27,095 nt of DNA from an uncultured Clostridia bacterium (GCA_948517135.1 CAORJJ010000021.1:1-27095), one strand, 5' to 3'; positions 1-8,101 are shown, counted from the first letter of the stretch. Made by a program: numbers and translations. The notes: a model not told the origin generated them from the letters alone.

Positions 1-8
1 GTATTCAT
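1..8 (-). CDS. 5' end of a gene running off the window, downstream of plsX
   Basis: Only ATG-AAT and two more bases are inside the window. The start is supported by a strong AAGGAGG site (19-25) ten bases upstream and by a promoter-like sequence further up (43-70). In many Firmicutes the gene after plsX is acpP or a fab gene, so an acyl carrier protein is a fair guess from context, but nothing in the visible codons shows it. Confidence 0.55.
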
Positions 9-42
9 ATATATTATACCTCCTTCTTAATAATCATAAAAA

Positions 43-70
43 ATTATACTCTAGTTTTATTATATGTTAA
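43..70 (-). promoter_or_regulatory. Candidate sigma-A promoter for the gene after plsX
   Basis: TTAACA (65-70), a 16-base spacer and a perfect TATAAT (43-48) lie between the plsX stop and the next start, giving a leader of roughly 30 bases. A TTGACA (77-82) and a second TATAAT (59-64) are also present but only 12 bases apart, so they do not pair as a promoter. Confidence 0.5.
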
Positions 71-89
71 ATGAATTGTCAAGTATTTT

Positions 90-1109
90 TTAGCTTTTTT
101 CAAATTCATTCTTCATCTTCTCAACAGCTCCGCTTTTTACAAAGTTTTCAGCCTGTTTTATTGTAAAATAGAATAAGTATTCGTCACTACTTCCATGAGC
201 TTTAACTACTGGTTTTTTTACTCCTAAAAATAGTGCTCCTCCATATTCTTTATAATCCATTGTTTTAGCAAATTTTTTTATAGCAGGAAGACATGGAATA
301 GATCCTAATGTTGTAAGAATATTTCTCTTCAAGCATTCTGTTAAATTTCTTTTTACAAGTTTTCCAAGACCTTCCGTAGTCTTCAAAAATACATTTCCTG
401 TAAACCCATCTGTTATAACACTATCAACTTCACCTGAAAAACAATCTCTTCCTTCAACATTTCCTACAAAGTTAACTCCATATTCTTTACCATGTTCTTT
501 TAATAAGTTATATGTTTCTTTTACTAAATCATTACCTTTTGTTTCTTCAGTTCCTATATTTAATAATCCAACTTTTGGATTTTCTATTCCAAAAGTATTT
601 TTTAAATATATTGTAGACATTTGAGCAAATTGAACTAAATTTAATGGCTTACAATTTGTATTAGCTCCAGCATCCATAAGCATAAAGCTCTTTTTATAAG
701 CTGGTAATATTGGAGCAATGGCTGGTCTATCAATACCTTTTATTCTTCCAACAAGTAATGTTGCACCTGTTAATAATGCACCTGAATTTCCTGCTGAAAT
801 AAATACGTCTCCTTCGCCTTCTTTTAACATCTTAAATCCAACTACCATTGAAGAATCTTTTTTATGCTTTATTGCAACAGTTGGAACATCTTCCATTTCA
901 ATTGATTCAGTAGTATGTTTAATAGTAATTTTATTTGTTAAATCTGATATTTTATCTTTTCCATAAAATTCTTTAACTTTAGAATTTATAATCTGTTCAT
1001 TTCCTATTAATACAATTTCTGAATCTATTTCTTTTGATGCTTTAACTGCACCTTTAATAACAGCATCTGGTGCATTATCTCCTCCCATTGCGTCTAATAA
1101 TATTTTCAA
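90..1109 (-). CDS. plsX: Phosphate acyltransferase PlsX
   Basis: PlsX converts acyl-ACP to acyl-phosphate, the first step of the PlsX/PlsY route to phosphatidic acid, as a peripheral membrane enzyme. The 339-residue product opens with the family signature KILLDAMGGDNAP and has the usual length; GNSGALLTG near residue 107 and the D-GFTGN motif near residue 235 also fit. The start codon is TTG (1107-1109), chosen because it directly precedes the conserved N-terminus and has AGGAGG nine bases upstream. The upstream gap holds a promoter (1145-1173) and a palindrome (1189-1204) that may be an operator for lipid control. The following gene has its own promoter-like site. The identity is secure. Confidence 0.97.
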   Translation of the reverse strand: MKILLDAMGGDNAPDAVIKGAVKASKEIDSEIVLIGNEQIINSKVKEFYGKDKISDLTNKITIKHTTESIEMEDVPTVAIKHKKDSSMVVGFKMLKEGEGDVFISAGNSGALLTGATLLVGRIKGIDRPAIAPILPAYKKSFMLMDAGANTNCKPLNLVQFAQMSTIYLKNTFGIENPKVGLLNIGTEETKGNDLVKETYNLLKEHGKEYGVNFVGNVEGRDCFSGEVDSVITDGFTGNVFLKTTEGLGKLVKRNLTECLKRNILTTLGSIPCLPAIKKFAKTMDYKEYGGALFLGVKKPVVKAHGSSDEYLFYFTIKQAENFVKSGAVEKMKNEFEKS

Positions 1110-1144
1110 GTTGATCTCCCTCCTAAAACAACATAGACAATAAT

Positions 1145-1173
1145 ATTTTAAAGTCTTTGTTTAAAAAAATCAA
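1145..1173 (-). promoter_or_regulatory. Candidate plsX promoter
   Basis: TTGATT (1168-1173), a 17-base spacer and TAAAAT (1145-1150) precede the plsX ribosome site. The palindrome at 1189-1204 lies about 15 bases upstream of the -35. Confidence 0.5.
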
Positions 1174-1188
1174 TAGTTTTATTATAAT

Positions 1189-1204
1189 TTGACCACTAGG
1201 TCAA
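1189..1204. promoter_or_regulatory. Perfect palindrome upstream of plsX, possible lipid-regulator operator
   Basis: The minus strand reads TTGACC-TAGT-GGTCAA, a perfect 6-bp inverted repeat with a 4-base centre. As RNA it would have no following U tract, so it is not a terminator. TTGA...TCAA half-sites resemble those bound by MarR-family fatty-acid regulators of the FabT type; this is resemblance only. It does not match the FapR consensus as I know it. Confidence 0.4.
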
Positions 1205-1208
1205 TATT

Positions 1209-1964
1209 TTATCTACTTATTGTAAACTTATAATCATCATAAGGAAAAGCATTAAATAACATTTCTCCTTTTAGCTCTTTTCTTGCAGTTTTCAAAATAT
1301 CAATATCTCCAAAAACTACTGAAAAATTCTCATCTTTGCTTTCATTTATAAATTCTTGTATATCATCATATACTTCTAGAAAAATCTTTTCTCTAGTAGA
1401 ATAATTTATTATCTTTTTATATTCTTCTTTATATTCTGATTGATTTATAAAAAGTTTTATAGAACCAAAATTATTATATTCAACTTCTCTATTTACAAAT
1501 GACTTAAATTGCATATATTCAAAATAATCACCAATATAAACAAGTTTATCAAACAATTTGCTATTATCTTTTAAATATACTTCATTGTAGCTATCATCAT
1601 AATTAATCCATTTATTTTCTAACTTGCGATTTGCAAAAGCTTCTTTTATACAATCTATTAAAATACTATTAAATCTTCTATGCCCTTTTGAACATAATGT
1701 AATATTATTATTATATATGATTGAATCTAATATATATGTTATTGTAATTTCAGGATTACCAGAATAATATACTGCTATTTTCTTGTTTTCATGATTAAAA
1801 TCTTCAAAATTTTCATATTCTTTAATTGTATTTGCGATCTTTTGTAAATTTATAGAATTTCCTCTACACATTTCTTCATTTAAAACTTTATCTAGCAAAT
1901 TTTTATTCATATTTAGTTCAGATCTTATTTCTTTTAATAAACTTTTAAATTCAGCTTTCTCCAT
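1209..1964 (-). CDS. Protein of unknown function, 251 residues
   Basis: I do not recognise this protein. It is soluble-looking, rich in Asn, Lys, Glu, Ile and aromatic residues, with no signal peptide or membrane segment. Notable stretches are YYSGNPEITITYILDSI (about 66-82), YIGDYFEYMQFKSF (about 143-156) and FGDIDILKTA (about 218-227). The order of a GNP element and a late FGDxD element faintly recalls aldehyde-dehydrogenase-fold proteins, but no catalytic cysteine motif is visible, so I do not assign it. The start has AAAGGA nine bases upstream. It has its own promoter (2000-2028), follows the tuf terminator, and ends 99 bases before plsX, so it may be transcribed into plsX. Confidence 0.85.
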   Translation of the reverse strand: MEKAEFKSLLKEIRSELNMNKNLLDKVLNEEMCRGNSINLQKIANTIKEYENFEDFNHENKKIAVYYSGNPEITITYILDSIIYNNNITLCSKGHRRFNSILIDCIKEAFANRKLENKWINYDDSYNEVYLKDNSKLFDKLVYIGDYFEYMQFKSFVNREVEYNNFGSIKLFINQSEYKEEYKKIINYSTREKIFLEVYDDIQEFINESKDENFSVVFGDIDILKTARKELKGEMLFNAFPYDDYKFTISR

Positions 1965-1999
1965 AATTTCAATTCCTTTTCTATATAAATATCATTTAT

Positions 2000-2028
2000 A
2001 TTCTATACGAAAATTTAATCATTGTAAA
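2000..2028 (-). promoter_or_regulatory. Candidate promoter for the 251-residue unknown gene
   Basis: TTTACA (2023-2028), a 17-base spacer and TAGAAT (2000-2005), placed between the tuf terminator and the gene's ribosome site. Confidence 0.5.
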
Positions 2029-2039
2029 TAGCAATACAT

Positions 2040-2074
2040 AAAAAAGAGCTTCCTAGTAACTCTAAGAAACTCTT
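2040..2074 (-). terminator. Intrinsic terminator of tuf
   Basis: On the minus strand a 13-bp stem (2062-2074 with 2044-2056, two G-U wobbles) closes a 5-base loop and is followed by six T residues. It lies 24 bases past the tuf stop and should end the str transcript. Confidence 0.88.
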
Positions 2075-2097
2075 ATATTTATATTATCTATTTTAAA

Positions 2098-3300
2098 TTA
2101 TTCAATAATATCAGCAACTACACCTGAACCTACTGTTCTACCACCTTCACGGATAGCGAATCTTAGTCCTTTTTCGATAGCGATTGGTGTAATTAATTCG
2201 ATTGTCATTGAAACGTTATCACCTGGCATAACCATTTCAACACCAGCTGGTAAATCAATAACACCTGTAACGTCTGTTGTTCTGAAATAGAATTGTGGTC
2301 TATATCCATTGAAGAATGGTGTATGTCTTCCACCTTCTTCTTTTGTTAGAACGTAAACCTCTGATTTGAATTTTGTATGTGGTTTTATTGATCCTGGTTT
2401 AGCAATAACTTGACCTCTTTCGATATCTTTTCTATCAATACCTCTTAAAAGAACACCGATATTATCTCCAGCTTCAGCTTGATCTAATAATTTTCTGAAC
2501 ATTTCAACACCAGTAACAACTGTTTTTCTACTTTCAGCTGATAATCCAACGATTTCAACTTCGTCTTGCATTTTGATGATTCCTCTTTCAACTCTACCTG
2601 TTGCAACTGTTCCACGTCCAGTAATTGTAAATACGTCTTCAACTGGCATTAAGAATGGTTGGTCAACTGGTCTTTCTGGAGTTGGGATATATGCATCAAC
2701 TTCAGCCATTAAAGCTTTAATTGGAGCATAAACTTCATCATCTGGGTTTGTAGATGTTGCTTCTAATACATTTAATGAAGAACCTTTAATAATTGGAATA
2801 TCATCTCCAGGGAAATCATATTTAGATAATAAATCTCTAACTTCCATTTCAACTAATTCTAATAATTCTGGATCATCAACCATATCGCATTTATTTAAGT
2901 AAACAACGATATATTTAACACCAACTTGTCTTGCAAGTAAGATGTGCTCTCTTGTTTGAGGCATTGGTCCATCAGCAGCTGAAACTACTAATATAGCACC
3001 ATCCATTTGAGCTGCACCTGTGATCATGTTTTTAACATAGTCAGCGTGACCTGGACAGTCAACGTGTGCATAGTGTCTGTTTTCTGTTTCATATTCAACG
3101 TGAGCTGTATTAATTGTTATACCTCTTGCTTTTTCTTCTGGAGCTCCATCGATTTGATCGTAAGCTGTATATTGAGCTTTTCCTAATAATCCTAAATATT
3201 TAGTAATAGCTGCAGTTGTTGTTGTTTTACCATGGTCAACGTGTCCGATTGTACCAATGTTAACGTGTGGTTTTGTTCTTTCGAATTTAGCTTTAGCCAT
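2098..3300 (-). CDS. tuf: Elongation factor Tu
   Basis: EF-Tu delivers aminoacyl-tRNA to the ribosomal A site as a GTPase. The 400-residue product has the G1 loop GHVDHGKT (about 19-26), the G3 motif DCPGH (about 81-85) and the G4 motif NKCD (about 136-139), followed by complete domains 2 and 3 ending in VVADIIE. The length is normal for the family. The ATG start follows a strong AAAGGAGG. It lies last in the rpsL-rpsG-fusA-tuf order but has its own promoter (3382-3410), so it can be expressed above the rest of the operon, and it is closed by a terminator (2040-2074). Its codon use looks more restricted than that of the unknown genes, as expected for a highly expressed gene. Confidence 0.99.
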   Translation of the reverse strand: MAKAKFERTKPHVNIGTIGHVDHGKTTTTAAITKYLGLLGKAQYTAYDQIDGAPEEKARGITINTAHVEYETENRHYAHVDCPGHADYVKNMITGAAQMDGAILVVSAADGPMPQTREHILLARQVGVKYIVVYLNKCDMVDDPELLELVEMEVRDLLSKYDFPGDDIPIIKGSSLNVLEATSTNPDDEVYAPIKALMAEVDAYIPTPERPVDQPFLMPVEDVFTITGRGTVATGRVERGIIKMQDEVEIVGLSAESRKTVVTGVEMFRKLLDQAEAGDNIGVLLRGIDRKDIERGQVIAKPGSIKPHTKFKSEVYVLTKEEGGRHTPFFNGYRPQFYFRTTDVTGVIDLPAGVEMVMPGDNVSMTIELITPIAIEKGLRFAIREGGRTVGSGVVADIIE

Positions 3301-3381
3301 TTTAATAATCCTCCTTTAATTTTTTGAGATTTTCTCTCTTTATTTATTTTTAAAATTTAATGACTTAATTCATTTACCTGC

Positions 3382-3410
3382 ATTCTACACTATAATTTTT
3401 AAAAATGCAA
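3382..3410 (-). promoter_or_regulatory. tuf promoter between fusA and tuf
   Basis: TTGCAT (3405-3410), a 17-base spacer and TAGAAT (3382-3387). It sits in the 126-base fusA-tuf gap and leaves a leader of about 75 bases before the tuf start. Confidence 0.6.
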
Positions 3411-3426
3411 GTCTTTATTTATAATA

Positions 3427-5511
3427 TTATTCTTCAGATTTAGCTCTTGAAGAAACAATATTTTCTAATATTGATTTTGGAACTTCATCATAATGAGATG
3501 GTTCCATAGAATATGTTCCTCTACCTTGTGTTTTAGAACGTAAGTCTGTCGCATAACCAAACATTTCTGAAAGTGGGATAAATGCACGAATTTCTTGCAT
3601 TCCATCTACACCGTCCATACCTTCCATTCTACCACGTCTAGAGTTGACGTCTCCAATAACATCTCCCATGTATTCTTCTGGAACTGTTATTTCAACTTTC
3701 ATAATTGGTTCTAATATAACTGATTTTGCTTTTTTACATCCTTCTTTGAATGCCATAGATCCTGCAATCTTGAATGCCATTTCTGAAGAGTCAACATCAT
3801 GGTAAGAACCATCAACTAAAGTAGCTTTAAAATCTATAACTGGGTAACCAGCAAGTGTACCACTTTCAGCTGCTTCTCTAATTCCTTCTTCAACTGGTTT
3901 AATATATTCTTTTGGAACAACACCACCAACGATTTTGCTCTCAAATTGAATACCTGTACCTGGCTCTAATGGTTCCATTTCTAACCAAACGTGACCATAT
4001 TGTCCTCTACCACCAGATTGACGAATGAATTTACCTTCAACTCTAACTGCATTTCTAATTGTTTCTTTGTAAGCAACAGATGGCTTACCAACACTACATT
4101 CAACCTTGAATTCTCTTTTTAATCTATCTACGATGATATCTAAGTGTAATTCACCCATACCAGCGATAATAGTTTGACCTGTTTCGTGGTTTGTATATGT
4201 TTTAAATGTAGGATCTTCTTCTGCAAGTTTTGCAAGTGCAATTCCCATTTTTTCTTGGTTAGCTTTATCTTTTGGTTCGATAGCTATATCAATAACTGGT
4301 TCTGGGAATTCCATTGATTCAAGGATTATTGGATGATCAGGATCACATAATGTATTTCCTGTTGTAACATCTTTTAATCCAACTGCAGCTGCAATATCAC
4401 CAGCATATACTTTTTCAATATCTTCTCTGTGATTTGAGTGCATTTGAAGAATTCTACCAATTCTTTCTTTTTTATCTTTGCTAGAATTTAAAACTGTTGA
4501 TCCTGATTCTAATGTTCCAGAATAAACTCTAAAGAAACATAATTTTCCTACAAATGGATCAGTAGCAATTTTAAATGCTAATGCTGCAAATGGTTCTGAA
4601 TCTGAAGTTTTAGATGAAACTTCTTCACCATCCATATTTTCTCCTTTGATATCTTCAATATCTAATGGAGATGGCATATATGCAACTACGGCATCAAGTA
4701 ATTCTTGAACACCTTTATTTTTATATGAAGAACCACATACAACTGGTACTATTTTATTAGCTATTGTTCCAGTTCTTAAACCTTTTTTGATTTCATCTTG
4801 AGAAAGTTCTTCACCTTCTAAGTATTTCATCATTAATTCTTCATCTTGCTCAGCAACTGATTCTATCATCTTTTCACGATATTCTTTTGCTAACTCTACC
4901 ATATCAGCTGGTATATCTGTTTCTTCAACATCTTTTCCTAAATCGTCTTTATGAATAAAAGCTTTCATTTTTATTAAATCAACGATTCCTTGGAAGTTAT
5001 CTTCTGCTCCAATTGGTAATTGGATTGGAACAGCATTTGCTTTTAATCTATTTTTTAATTGATCAACACAAAGCATGAAATTTGCACCAGTGATGTCCAT
5101 TTTATTTACATAAACCATTCTTGGTACACTATATTTATCAGCCTGTCTCCAAACTGTTTCTGTTTGTGGTTGAACTCCACCTTTAGCTGCTAAAACTGTT
5201 ACAGCACCATCTAATACTTTTAAAGATCTTTGAACTTCAACAGTAAAATCAACGTGTCCTGGGGTATCAATAATATTAATTCTATTATTATCCCAGAAAC
5301 ATGTTGTACAAGCAGAAGTAATTGTTATACCTCTTTCTTGTTCTTGTGCCATCCAGTCCATTGTTGCACCACCTTCGTGAACTTCTCCTATTTTATGAGT
5401 CTTTCCTGTATAGAAAAGAATTCTTTCAGTAGTAGTAGTTTTTCCTGCATCAATGTGAGCCATTATTCCTATATTTCTTGTTCTTTCTAATGGATATGCT
5501 CTTCCTGCCAC
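3427..5511 (-). CDS. fusA: Elongation factor G
   Basis: EF-G drives ribosome translocation and, with RRF, ribosome recycling. The 694-residue product has G1 AHIDAGKT (about 18-25), G3 DTPGH (82-86) and G4 NKMD (136-139), and continues through all downstream domains with the conserved segment [10 protein letters not shown] (about 498-507). The length is typical. The start codon is GTG (5509-5511), supported by AGGAGG eight bases upstream and the conserved N-terminus [15 protein letters not shown]. It lies 110 bases after rpsG; that gap holds an 8-bp hairpin (5582-5618). No clear terminator follows, so readthrough into tuf is likely in addition to the tuf promoter. Confidence 0.99.
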   Translation of the reverse strand: MAGRAYPLERTRNIGIMAHIDAGKTTTTERILFYTGKTHKIGEVHEGGATMDWMAQEQERGITITSACTTCFWDNNRINIIDTPGHVDFTVEVQRSLKVLDGAVTVLAAKGGVQPQTETVWRQADKYSVPRMVYVNKMDITGANFMLCVDQLKNRLKANAVPIQLPIGAEDNFQGIVDLIKMKAFIHKDDLGKDVEETDIPADMVELAKEYREKMIESVAEQDEELMMKYLEGEELSQDEIKKGLRTGTIANKIVPVVCGSSYKNKGVQELLDAVVAYMPSPLDIEDIKGENMDGEEVSSKTSDSEPFAALAFKIATDPFVGKLCFFRVYSGTLESGSTVLNSSKDKKERIGRILQMHSNHREDIEKVYAGDIAAAVGLKDVTTGNTLCDPDHPIILESMEFPEPVIDIAIEPKDKANQEKMGIALAKLAEEDPTFKTYTNHETGQTIIAGMGELHLDIIVDRLKREFKVECSVGKPSVAYKETIRNAVRVEGKFIRQSGGRGQYGHVWLEMEPLEPGTGIQFESKIVGGVVPKEYIKPVEEGIREAAESGTLAGYPVIDFKATLVDGSYHDVDSSEMAFKIAGSMAFKEGCKKAKSVILEPIMKVEITVPEEYMGDVIGDVNSRRGRMEGMDGVDGMQEIRAFIPLSEMFGYATDLRSKTQGRGTYSMEPSHYDEVPKSILENIVSSRAKSEE

Positions 5512-5581
5512 TATTTTTTCCTCCTATTTTATTTTTTCATAAATAGTAAATTGGAATTATAAGCAAACAATACATGGTTGA

Positions 5582-5618
5582 TGAAATCCAACACTGTAAT
5601 GCATAGCTTAGGATTTCA
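5582..5618 (-). other. Hairpin in the rpsG-fusA spacer
   Basis: TGAAATCC pairs perfectly with GGATTTCA across a 21-base loop. It begins three bases past the rpsG stop and has no following T tract, so it is a structured spacer rather than a terminator. A TATAAT (5556-5561) lies just downstream, but its -35 partner is poor (TCATCA). Confidence 0.45.
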
Positions 5619-5621
5619 ATT

Positions 5622-6092
5622 CTACCATTTGTAATGTGCAAAAGCTTTATTAGCTTCAGCCATTCTATGTGTATCTTCTTTCTTCTTGAATGCTCCACCG
5701 TTTCCGTTAATAGCATCTATAATTTCACCAGCTAGTTTTTCAGCCATTGTTTTTTCATGTCTTTTTCTAGCATATGTTACTAACCATCTTAAACCTAAAG
5801 TTTGTCTTCTTTCTGGTCTAATTTCTAATGGTACTTGGTATGTTGCTCCACCAACTCTTCTTGCTTTAACTTCAAGAACTGGCATTATGTTTTCTAATGC
5901 TGCTTCAAATACTTCTAATGGATCTTTTTGTTCTTTTTCTTTGATTATATCGAAAGCACCATAAACTATATTTTGAGCAACTGATTTTTTACCATCTAAC
6001 ATTATATTGTTGATTAATTTTGTAACAACTTTGCTGTTATATAATGGATCTGGTAATACATCTCTTTTTGCTATATATCCTTTTCTTGGCAC
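5622..6092 (-). CDS. rpsG: Small ribosomal subunit protein uS7
   Basis: S7 binds the 3' major domain of 16S rRNA and starts assembly of the 30S head. The 156-residue product begins [15 protein letters not shown] and contains the conserved [15 protein letters not shown] segment, with normal length. The start codon is GTG (6090-6092), with a strong AAGGAGG whose last G is eight bases upstream. The stop is TAG. Unusually, 289 bases of structured spacer separate it from rpsL. In E. coli, S7 represses the str operon by binding the rpsL-rpsG spacer; a comparable role here is possible but not shown. Confidence 0.99.
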   Translation of the reverse strand: MPRKGYIAKRDVLPDPLYNSKVVTKLINNIMLDGKKSVAQNIVYGAFDIIKEKEQKDPLEVFEAALENIMPVLEVKARRVGGATYQVPLEIRPERRQTLGLRWLVTYARKRHEKTMAEKLAGEIIDAINGNGGAFKKKEDTHRMAEANKAFAHYKW

Positions 6093-6381
6093 TATACTTC
6101 CCTCCTTATAATTTGTTTGCCATGTAATCTTTTACAAAGCTTATTATTTTAATTCTGCACATAATGCAGAAAGGTACTCTGGAAAGATTATTTTTCTTTC
6201 CCGTAATAGTGCAAGATTTTTTATATATTCTATAAAAGAACAATGCACTATTATCAATTAATACTGAATTTGTGAAAAGCATCGTCTTACATTGTTAATT
6301 TGATTAAAAATTTTAATTACATATATAATGCTTATAAAATTTCTGATTCATTTTCCTAGTAATACTTACTTTTTATAAATT
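6093..6381 (-). promoter_or_regulatory. Structured rpsL-rpsG intercistronic region
   Basis: This 289-base spacer holds three successive minus-strand hairpins. The first (6204-6253) has a perfect 10-bp outer stem TAATAGTGCA/TGCACTATTA, with an inner 7-bp TTTTATA/TATAAAA stem. The second (6181-6201) has GGAAAG/CTTTCC. The third (6153-6171) has TTCTGCA/TGCAGAA around a 5-base loop. None is followed by a T run. A strong ribosome site for rpsG ends the region. A 12-codon frame (6313-6351) begins near an AGGA but is too short to support as a gene. No longer reading frame is present. Confidence 0.6.
6229..6257 (-). promoter_or_regulatory. Possible internal promoter before rpsG
   Basis: TTGATA (6252-6257), a 17-base spacer and TATAGA (6229-6234). 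The -10 is imperfect and the element overlaps the first spacer hairpin, so promoter and RNA-structure readings compete. Confidence 0.3.
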
Positions 6382-6795
6382 CTATTTTTTAGGTCTTTTA
6401 GCTCCGTATTTAGATCTAGCTTGCATTCTATCTTTAACACCTGCTGTATCTAAAGTACCTCTAATAATATGGTATCTAACACCTGGTAAGTCTTTTACTC
6501 TACCACCTCTTATAAGTACAACACTGTGTTCTTGTAAGTTATGTCCTACACCAGGAATATAAGATGTTACTTCATATCCGTTTGAAAGTTTAACTCTGGC
6601 AACTTTTCTTAAAGCTGAGTTAGGCTTCTTAGGTGTAACAGTTTTAACTACTGTACATACACCTCTTTTTTGAGGAGCTCTATGATCAGTTTGAACTTTT
6701 TTTCTAGAGTTATAACCTTTTTGAAGAGCAGGAGCTGTTGATTTTTTTGTTGATGTTTGTCTACCTTTTCTTACTAATTGATTAATTGTTGGCAT
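6382..6795 (-). CDS. rpsL: Small ribosomal subunit protein uS12
   Basis: S12 sits at the decoding centre and contributes to tRNA selection. The 137-residue product starts [12 protein letters not shown] and contains the two loops linked to streptomycin response, [13 protein letters not shown] (about 53-65) and GHNLQEHSV (about 84-92), in their usual sensitive-type form. The length matches Gram-positive S12, which has an N-terminal extension relative to some families. It has an ATG start with GAGGTG upstream and a TAG stop. The gene is first in the str cluster, with a near-consensus promoter (6869-6897) and a hairpin at the very start of its mRNA (6829-6866). The usual upstream partners rpoC and L7Ae-like rplGB are not here. 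Confidence 0.99.
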   Translation of the reverse strand: MPTINQLVRKGRQTSTKKSTAPALQKGYNSRKKVQTDHRAPQKRGVCTVVKTVTPKKPNSALRKVARVKLSNGYEVTSYIPGVGHNLQEHSVVLIRGGRVKDLPGVRYHIIRGTLDTAGVKDRMQARSKYGAKRPKK

Positions 6796-6828
6796 TCTTC
6801 TTTTTCACCTCATTTCTACATACAAATA

Positions 6829-6866
6829 ATACGCTAGAGTACAGGTTTCCCTATACAATAGCGTAT
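6829..6866 (-). promoter_or_regulatory. 5'-terminal leader hairpin of the rpsL mRNA
   Basis: On the minus strand an 8-bp outer stem ATACGCTA/TAGCGTAT (6859-6866 with 6829-6836), a 2x2 internal loop and a 7-bp inner stem GTATAGG/CCTGTAC with one U-G pair are capped by a GAAA tetraloop. It begins only a few bases after the -10 element, so it should form the extreme 5' end of the transcript. No U run follows. It could stabilise the mRNA or act as a ribosomal-protein site. Confidence 0.65.
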
Positions 6867-6868
6867 CT

Positions 6869-6897
6869 ATTTTATCACTTTTATTACTCTATGTCAA
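6869..6897 (-). promoter_or_regulatory. Promoter of the str operon (rpsL)
   Basis: Perfect TTGACA (6892-6897), a 17-base spacer and TAAAAT (6869-6874). It is among the strongest promoter-like sequences in the window and is correctly placed for rpsL. Confidence 0.8.
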
Positions 6898-6938
6898 TAC
6901 TTTCCAAAAGTTTATTTTTCGTTAATTCCGTAAGGTTT

Positions 6939-6965
6939 TCACAAATTTTACTTTAAAATTTGTGA
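6939..6965 (-). other. 12-bp palindrome spanning the stop codon of the 75-residue gene
   Basis: TCACAAATTTTA and its exact complement flank a 3-base loop, with the TAA stop (6948-6950) in the downstream arm. On the coding strand no T run follows, so it is not a standard terminator; it may protect the 3' end. Confidence 0.45.
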
Positions 6966-7175
6966 TGCTATTTTTTGCAATATTTTTGGATCTATTATCT
7001 CTTTTATAAATACTTTTCCATCAATTTCTTTTTTTATTAATACCTTAGGTTTAATATTTTTTTCAACTGTGCAACAAAAATAGTATTTTTCATTATCTTC
7101 TCTTATAATATCTACTATTCTATATATATTTCCATCTTCTAATGTTATTTTTCCGCCTATTTTAAATTCTTTCAA
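6948..7175 (-). CDS. Small protein of unknown function, 75 residues
   Basis: I do not recognise it. The start codon is TTG (7173-7175), chosen because AGGTGAT lies about five bases upstream and overlaps the TAG that ends the preceding extended frame (7184-7186). The N-terminal two thirds alternates charged and beta-branched residues (IGGKITLEDGNIYRIVDII), suggesting a small beta barrel, and the end (ILQKIASQIL) suggests a short helix. It has two adjacent cysteines (YYFCCTV) but no paired metal motif. It lies at the end of the unit with the 39-, 714- and 271-residue products, and ends in a hairpin. It is not the L7Ae-like protein that often precedes rpsL. Confidence 0.75.
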   Translation of the reverse strand: MKEFKIGGKITLEDGNIYRIVDIIREDNEKYYFCCTVEKNIKPKVLIKKEIDGKVFIKEIIDPKILQKIASQILK

Positions 7176-7183
7176 TTTATCAC

Positions 7184-7285
7184 CTACTCTAATTCAATAT
7201 CTGTAACCATTCTTTGCTTCTCTGCTATTTCTTTTAGTACTTGTGGATCTCTTGTATATTCCTTTTTTTCATCTTCCAATAATTC
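7184..7285 (-). other. In-frame continuation of the membrane-protein gene beyond a TAG
   Basis: After the TAG at 7286-7288 the same frame stays open for 33 codons (beginning ELLEDEKKEY, ending VTDIELE) and stops at TAG 7184-7186. That second stop is built into the ribosome site of the next gene, so the spacing to the downstream gene is normal only if translation reaches it. Composition (Glu, Lys, Gln) matches the preceding 271 residues. No good independent start lies in it; a TTG three codons in has only a weak site. Confidence 0.6.
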
Positions 7286-8101
7286 CTATGCTAGTTTTCT
7301 TAAATCTTGTTTCTTCTCATCTGAATAAGCACTATATTCTTCTCCAAAAGTATTTTTCAATATATTTTCTAACAATTCTTGATCTTGGAACCTTAGTATA
7401 GCACCTTTAAATTCTAAACTTTCCATTTTAGATTCATAAGCTGGAATACGAAGAGTTGCATCAATCTGTTCCTGATAAGTTAGATTTTCAAAATTATACT
7501 GGCTATTATCTTTTACATTTTTAAGTTCATCTTTAGCATTTTCTATTTGTTGTTGATTTGCTTCTTGAAGAGTAATCATTACTGGTTCTTTAGGAGCCAA
7601 TGCACATATTTCTTGAATTGAATGATTTACAATCCCAATTGATGTACACAACATTATTGTTGCTAAACCAATTTTAAATGTCATCCATCCTCTTCTTACT
7701 GTTACATCATCAGTTGCATCTTCATAACCTTGAACTTCTTTATAAAACTCTCTGTCATCTCTATCTTTAGATTCCCTGTAATTAGCTAGTTGACTTCTAG
7801 TAAGATTATAATAGTAATCTTCTACATAATCATAATCACCTCTATTATATTTCATCTGTAACATAATTCTTCTAATTAAACATCTTTTTTTAGGCTCTGT
7901 TAATCTCCCTTTGGGAATTGTTATAGGCTTAGAAACTTTCTTCTGATTTTTTTCCTTTTTATTTATTTTTTTAGGCTTTTTTGTAAATAAATTTTTAAAT
8001 ATACTACCATTTCTTGAAGAATATGTATGATGTATTCTTTTTCTAGTTCCTGAAATATTTCTTTTTGTATATATTGGTTCTTCCATACATTTTCCTTTCA
8101 T
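7286..8101 (-). CDS. Single-pass membrane protein of unknown function with in-frame TAG near the C-terminus
   Basis: I do not recognise this 271-residue product. A very basic N-terminal region (KKPKKINKKEKNQKK, about 41-55) and a Tyr/Asp-rich patch (about 89-99) precede one hydrophobic segment at about 138-158 (GWMTFKIGLATIMLCTSIGIV). A charged Glu/Gln-rich region follows, predicted outside if the basic side is cytoplasmic. There is no signal peptidase site. The first ATG (8101) has no ribosome site; AAAGGA inside the frame favours Met6 (8086). The frame is cut by TAG but continues to 7184. It lies 53 bases after the 714-codon gene, with a hairpin between. It could be a truncated gene or a readthrough gene. 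Confidence 0.75.
   Translation of the reverse strand: MKGKCMEEPIYTKRNISGTRKRIHHTYSSRNGSIFKNLFTKKPKKINKKEKNQKKVSKPITIPKGRLTEPKKRCLIRRIMLQMKYNRGDYDYVEDYYYNLTRSQLANYRESKDRDDREFYKEVQGYEDATDDVTVRRGWMTFKIGLATIMLCTSIGIVNHSIQEICALAPKEPVMITLQEANQQQIENAKDELKNVKDNSQYNFENLTYQEQIDATLRIPAYESKMESLEFKGAILRFQDQELLENILKNTFGEEYSAYSDEKKQDLRKLA

Noticed and set aside
59..82. TTGACA and TATAAT pair before the last gene
   Set aside because: The spacer is only 12 bases; the TTAACA-16-TATAAT pair fits better.
1189..1204. FapR operator upstream of plsX
   Set aside because: The half-sites do not match the FapR consensus I know, though the location would fit.
6313..6351. Twelve-codon frame after rpsL
   Set aside because: It has an AGGA nearby but is too short to distinguish from chance in AT-rich sequence.
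7286..7288. Genome-wide reassignment of TAG to an amino acid
   Set aside because: rpsG, rpsL and ftsW end in TAG at the normal family length, so TAG functions as a stop.
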